NCBI GenBank assembly: GCA_030424845.1
Contig: JAUHWC010000002.1
Coordinates: forward strand, 186,001 to 250,000
Source of the DNA: Alphaproteobacteria bacterium
GTDB taxonomy: Bacteria > Pseudomonadota > Alphaproteobacteria > Sphingomonadales > Sphingomonadaceae
Length of the DNA stretch: 64,000 nt
Direction of reading: 5' to 3'
Shown: positions 60,663-64,000 of the stretch, one piece after another
Layout of the letters: each line of letters opens with the position of its first letter
How positions within the stretch are numbered: the stretch's first letter is position 1
Made by a program: the position numbers and the translations under genes
The notes under the pieces: model-generated
Seen by the model: the letters and a program-made list of their open reading frames with translations, nothing else
Database searches by the model: none
What the model was told of the DNA's origin: nothing

Positions 60663-61427
60663 GTGGACACTCTTAAGCTTTATGATCTCCAAATGAGGTC
60701 CCAGCCGCCGCTGGAGCCCGGCTTGGTATTGGAGCGCCAAGGTAAAAGAACAAGGCTCGCCGGACCCTACAACTGCCTCATTTACTCCGAACTCTCGGAG
60801 CAAGATGCGGACAAAGAAATCGATGATGAGGTCGCTTTTCTCCGTGCAAACAGCCGTACGCTGGAGTGGAAAGTCCACGGGCACGATCAACCCCATGATC
60901 TTGCCACCCGATTGAGCCGGCGCGGATTTCAGCCTGAACCAACTGAGACCCTTTTGGTTCGCGAGGTAGGAGAGGATATTCACACAATGGCCTTTAATCC
61001 TGACGTGACCATCAGCGTTGCATCGACACTTGCGGAGCTAGAGGCATTCATTTCGGTTACGGCGACAGCATTCGGCCAGCAATTCTCTGATGATCCGTCC
61101 GACCTAATGTCGCGCATCACGGCCGGAACCTGCTCGGTTCATGTTGCTTATCTTGGCCGCGAGGTCGTGGGCGGGGGTCGATTAGAGATGCCGCCATCGC
61201 GCGCCTTTGCTGGCCTCTTCGCTGCGGGCGTAACCCCCAATCAACGCGGCAAAGGAATTTATCAGACTCTAGTCCGAAGCCGATCCCTCCAAGCCGCGGA
61301 GCGGGGTTATCAGTTCTTGTTTAGCGAGGCGGCTGAAACCAGTCGCTCAATCCTTCAGCGGCTGGGTTTTCATCCGCTTACTACTGTGCAGGGGTGGCAG
61401 TATGATCCCTGTCGGAAGATCGCCTGA
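60663..61427 (+). CDS. GNAT family N-acetyltransferase
   Basis: FAAGVTPNQRGKGIYQTLVRSRSLQAAERGYQFLFSEAAETSRSILQRLGFHPL. Confidence 0.8.
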   Translation: MDTLKLYDLQMRSQPPLEPGLVLERQGKRTRLAGPYNCLIYSELSEQDADKEIDDEVAFLRANSRTLEWKVHGHDQPHDLATRLSRRGFQPEPTETLLVREVGEDIHTMAFNPDVTISVASTLAELEAFISVTATAFGQQFSDDPSDLMSRITAGTCSVHVAYLGREVVGGGRLEMPPSRAFAGLFAAGVTPNQRGKGIYQTLVRSRSLQAAERGYQFLFSEAAETSRSILQRLGFHPLTTVQGWQYDPCRKIA

Positions 61428-61575
61428 TACAACTCTCCAATGTCCGCCATCGGGTCGTTAGCTGACTGGCTGCTGTTAGCCCGGCCTTTCCTACTCAAAT
61501 CGACGTGCATTACGCGGTGCACCCAACTCCTCGACAGGCGCTACCCATGCCGCATCCTCCGAATTCGCCCGACAC

Positions 61576-61666
61576 GGTTACACTTCACCCCAGCCAAGGT
61601 GACGCTATCGGCGGCAAAGGTCACACATTCGCACCCGAGGGTGACACTTTCGCCGCCCACAGTCAC
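61576..61666. repeat. 21-22 bp phased array of five GGTNAC-type motifs
   Basis: ggttac 61576, ggtgac 61598, ggtcac 61619, ggtgac 61640, agtcac 61661. Confidence 0.7.
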
Positions 61667-61746
61667 AGAACGGCGTTTTCCGCCCTAGGACCGTGTTCCA
61701 AGTGTTCCATATTCCCGTTCACTGCAGCGCCAGAAGGAAGCTGGAA

Positions 61747-61763
61747 CCCGGATCAAGTCCGGG
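61747..61763. repeat. REP-like inverted repeat (cccgga-tcaag-tccggg)
   Basis: gctggaacccggatcaagtccggggtgacg. Confidence 0.6.
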
Positions 61764-61777
61764 GTGACGTCGGTTTG

Positions 61778-62000
61778 TTTTGGCCCCTCAGGCGCCGGGC
61801 GCAGCGCATCCGCGCTGCTTGGCTTGGCCTATGGCCGTCTTCGACTCCGCCCTACCGGGCGGCGCATGGTCATGCGCTGGCGACGCGTTCCGCATCTTGT
61901 TTATTTTGGCCCCTCAGGCGCCGGGCGCAGCGCATCCGCGCTGCTTGGCTTTCGCCCTACCGGGCGGCGCGCGGTCGCGCGCTGGCGACGCGTTCCGCGC
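61778..62000. repeat. two-copy tandem repeat composed of hairpin modules
   Basis: Identical 47 bp block at 61778-61824 and 61904-61950, then diverged shared hairpins and ggcgacgcgttccgc. Confidence 0.85.
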
Positions 62001-62185
62001 CGCGAACATTCCAAGCCAAGCAGCTCGCGCCAAGGTTCCTGGTCACGGCAGTCAAAGGCCGACTGGCCGCCCGCAGGGGCCCCGAAGCGGAGCGGAGGGA
62101 TGCGCCCCGGAGGACGCTCCGGCAGATGCCGGAGTATGAAACAAAAACTGTCACCCAAAAGACTCACACCAGAATCCACGGAGCC

Positions 62186-62230
62186 TTAAACCTGTTATTA
62201 ACCTTTTTTGGTGAGAAGTTGCGTGGTTAA
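62186..62230 (+). promoter_or_regulatory. candidate CtrA boxes upstream of ctrA
   Basis: ttaaacctgttattaacc (62186-62203) and inverted ggttaa (62225-62230). Confidence 0.5.
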
Positions 62231-62286
62231 TTCGCGGCAACCTCTCCTAAGGAGGGATTACCGCAGGGGAACAATGGGACACCCAA

Positions 62287-62988
62287 ATGCGTGTGCTGCT
62301 GATCGAAGACGAGCCGACAACCGCCAAGGCGATCGAGCTGATGCTCACCACCGAAGGCTTTAACGTCTACTCCACTGACCTGGGCGAGGAAGGCCTCGAT
62401 CTGGGCAAGCTGTATGACTATGACATCATCCTGCTGGACCTGAACCTGCCGGACATGCACGGCTATGACGTGCTCAAGAAGCTGCGCGTCGCCAAGGTGC
62501 AGACGCCGGTGCTGATCCTTTCCGGCATTTCGGAAATGGACAGCAAGATCCGCTCGTTCGGCTTCGGCGCCGATGACTACGTGACCAAGCCCTTCCATCG
62601 CGATGAGCTGGTTGCCCGCATCCACGCCGTGGTGCGTCGTTCCAAGGGCCACAGCCAGTCGGTCATCCGCACCGGCAAGCTGGCGGTGAACCTGGATGCC
62701 AAGACCGTTGAAGTCGATGGCGCCCGTGTGCACCTGACCGGCAAGGAATATGCGATGCTGGAGCTGCTCAGCTTGCGCAAGGGCACGACCCTTACCAAGG
62801 AAATGTTCCTGAACCACCTTTATGGCGGCATGGACGAGCCCGAACTCAAGATCATCGACGTGTTCATCTGCAAGCTGCGCAAGAAGCTCTCCAGCGCATG
62901 CGGCGGGGACAACTACATCGAAACCGTGTGGGGCCGCGGCTATGTGCTGCGCGATCCTGATGCGGAAGAAGAGACGGCAGCAGCCTGA
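62287..62988 (+). CDS. ctrA: cell cycle response regulator CtrA
   Basis: [80 protein letters not shown]...[13 protein letters not shown]. Confidence 0.95.
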   Translation: MRVLLIEDEPTTAKAIELMLTTEGFNVYSTDLGEEGLDLGKLYDYDIILLDLNLPDMHGYDVLKKLRVAKVQTPVLILSGISEMDSKIRSFGFGADDYVTKPFHRDELVARIHAVVRRSKGHSQSVIRTGKLAVNLDAKTVEVDGARVHLTGKEYAMLELLSLRKGTTLTKEMFLNHLYGGMDEPELKIIDVFICKLRKKLSSACGGDNYIETVWGRGYVLRDPDAEEETAAA

Positions 62989-63047
62989 TCTTTTGAGGAC
63001 CGTCTTCGGAGGGGCAAGTACCCGAAGGACGGGGGGAGCACAGCGAG

Positions 63048-63082
63048 ACGGCCCGCTACCGGCGATGGTAGCGGGCCGTTTT
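63048..63082. terminator. terminator hairpin between convergent genes
   Basis: acggcccgctacc-ggcgat-ggtagcgggccgttttcg. Confidence 0.75.
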
Positions 63083-63089
63083 CGCTTTC

Positions 63090-63998
63090 CTACACGCCCT
63101 TGAGGCCCTGAAGGTCCAGCCCGCTCGGTTCCTGGAACAGGCGCAGGCCGAATTCCGGCAGGATCGCAATCAGGTGGTCGAAGATATCTGCCTGGATGCT
63201 TTCGTATTCGCCCCAGTTGGTGGTGTTGGTGAAGCAGTAGATTTCCAGCGGCAGCCCTTGCGGCGTGGGTGGCAGCTGCCGCACCAGCAGGGTGAAGCCC
63301 TTGTCCGTCAACCTGGGGTGGGCCTTGAGATAGGCGATCACATAAGCGCGGAAGGTTCCGATATTGGTGATCCGCCGTGCATTGACCGGGTTGGTATCGC
63401 CAGCCAGCTCGCGCTCGTTCCATTCTGCCAGCTCCTTGTCCTTGGCGGCAAGGTAATCGGTGAGCAGGCGGAAGCGGTGCATGCCCTTCACTTCGTCCGC
63501 GCTCAGGAAACGAACGGAGTTCTGGTCCAGCGGCAGGGCGCGCTTGATCCGCCTTCCGCCGGCATCGCTCATCCCGCGCCAGTTGCGGTAGCTGTCGGAA
63601 ATCAGCTTGTGCGTGGGAATGGTGGTGATGGTCTTGTCGAAATTCTGCACCTTCACCGTGTGCAGCGCGATATCGACCACGTCGCCATCGGCATTCATGC
63701 TCGACATCTCGATCCAGTCGCCCACGCGCAGCATGTCGTTGCTGGAAAGTTGCACCGAGGCGACCAGCGAAAGGATGGTGTCCTTGAACACCAGCATCAG
63801 CACCGCCGCCATCGCGCCAAGGCCGGAAAGCAGCAGCAGCGGCGATTCCTCGATGAGGACGGAGATCATCAGGATAACCGCAGTGCAATAGACCGCGATC
63901 TTGAGCACCTGGATATAACCCTTGATCGGGCGGCTCTTCGCCTCCGGTCGGCGCGAATAGAGCTCGTTGACGTAATCCAGCGCCTTGCTCATCGCCAT
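63090..63998 (-). CDS. mechanosensitive ion channel (MscS family, YbdG/YnaI-like), probably continues beyond window
   Basis: FKDTILSLVASVQLSSNDMLRVGDWIEMSSMNADGDVVDIALHTVKVQNFDKTITTIPTHKLISDSYRNW. Confidence 0.88.
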   Translation of the reverse strand: MAMSKALDYVNELYSRRPEAKSRPIKGYIQVLKIAVYCTAVILMISVLIEESPLLLLSGLGAMAAVLMLVFKDTILSLVASVQLSSNDMLRVGDWIEMSSMNADGDVVDIALHTVKVQNFDKTITTIPTHKLISDSYRNWRGMSDAGGRRIKRALPLDQNSVRFLSADEVKGMHRFRLLTDYLAAKDKELAEWNERELAGDTNPVNARRITNIGTFRAYVIAYLKAHPRLTDKGFTLLVRQLPPTPQGLPLEIYCFTNTTNWGEYESIQADIFDHLIAILPEFGLRLFQEPSGLDLQGLKGV

Positions 63999-64000
63999 GG

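Noticed and set aside
61505-62230. 241 aa plus-strand ORF in the repeat region upstream of ctrA
   Set aside because: Built from the tandem hairpin repeat and REP-like elements (APQAPGAAHPRC-type repeated reading in several frames); no domain similarity, so treated as non-coding repeat.

Overview
This 64 kb GC-rich window looks like ordinary chromosome from an alphaproteobacterium. Sphingomonadales (Erythrobacteraceae-like) is my inference from protein character, the presence of CtrA, and the repeat types. Most genes are housekeeping: rpoB/rpoC, rplJ/rplL, groES/groEL, polA, gltX, metK, lnt, prmC-prfA-hisS, ppa, lptB-rpoN, ctrA, dcd, and scoA/scoB-type CoA transferase subunits. I found no prophage, transposase, CRISPR array or rRNA gene, and no tRNA I could defend. 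The most interesting material is: (i) two loci with dense runs of short perfect hairpins (19654-19875 and about 61778-62134), the second containing a tandem repeat whose hairpin stems differ by compensatory changes; (ii) a five-copy GGTNAC-type array phased at 21-22 bp (61576-61666); (iii) a split, divergent rpoBC / rplJL arrangement with a putative fructose-bisphosphatase remnant in the gap; (iv) a putA relic upstream of dcd; (v) a compact AAA+ ATPase / membrane protein / TPR-membrane protein operon of unknown function; (vi) an Nmad3-like protein; (vii) a ZnuD-like TonB receptor with a Zur-box-like operator; (viii) a HAD-like lipoprotein gene inserted between CoA-transferase subunits; (ix) a GbsR-type regulator with a candidate operator repeated at two promoters; and (x) a small secreted ORF with DUF2975 and YozG-type HTH genes. 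Product names come from reading the translated ORFs; no database search was run. Start codons were adjusted by eye.
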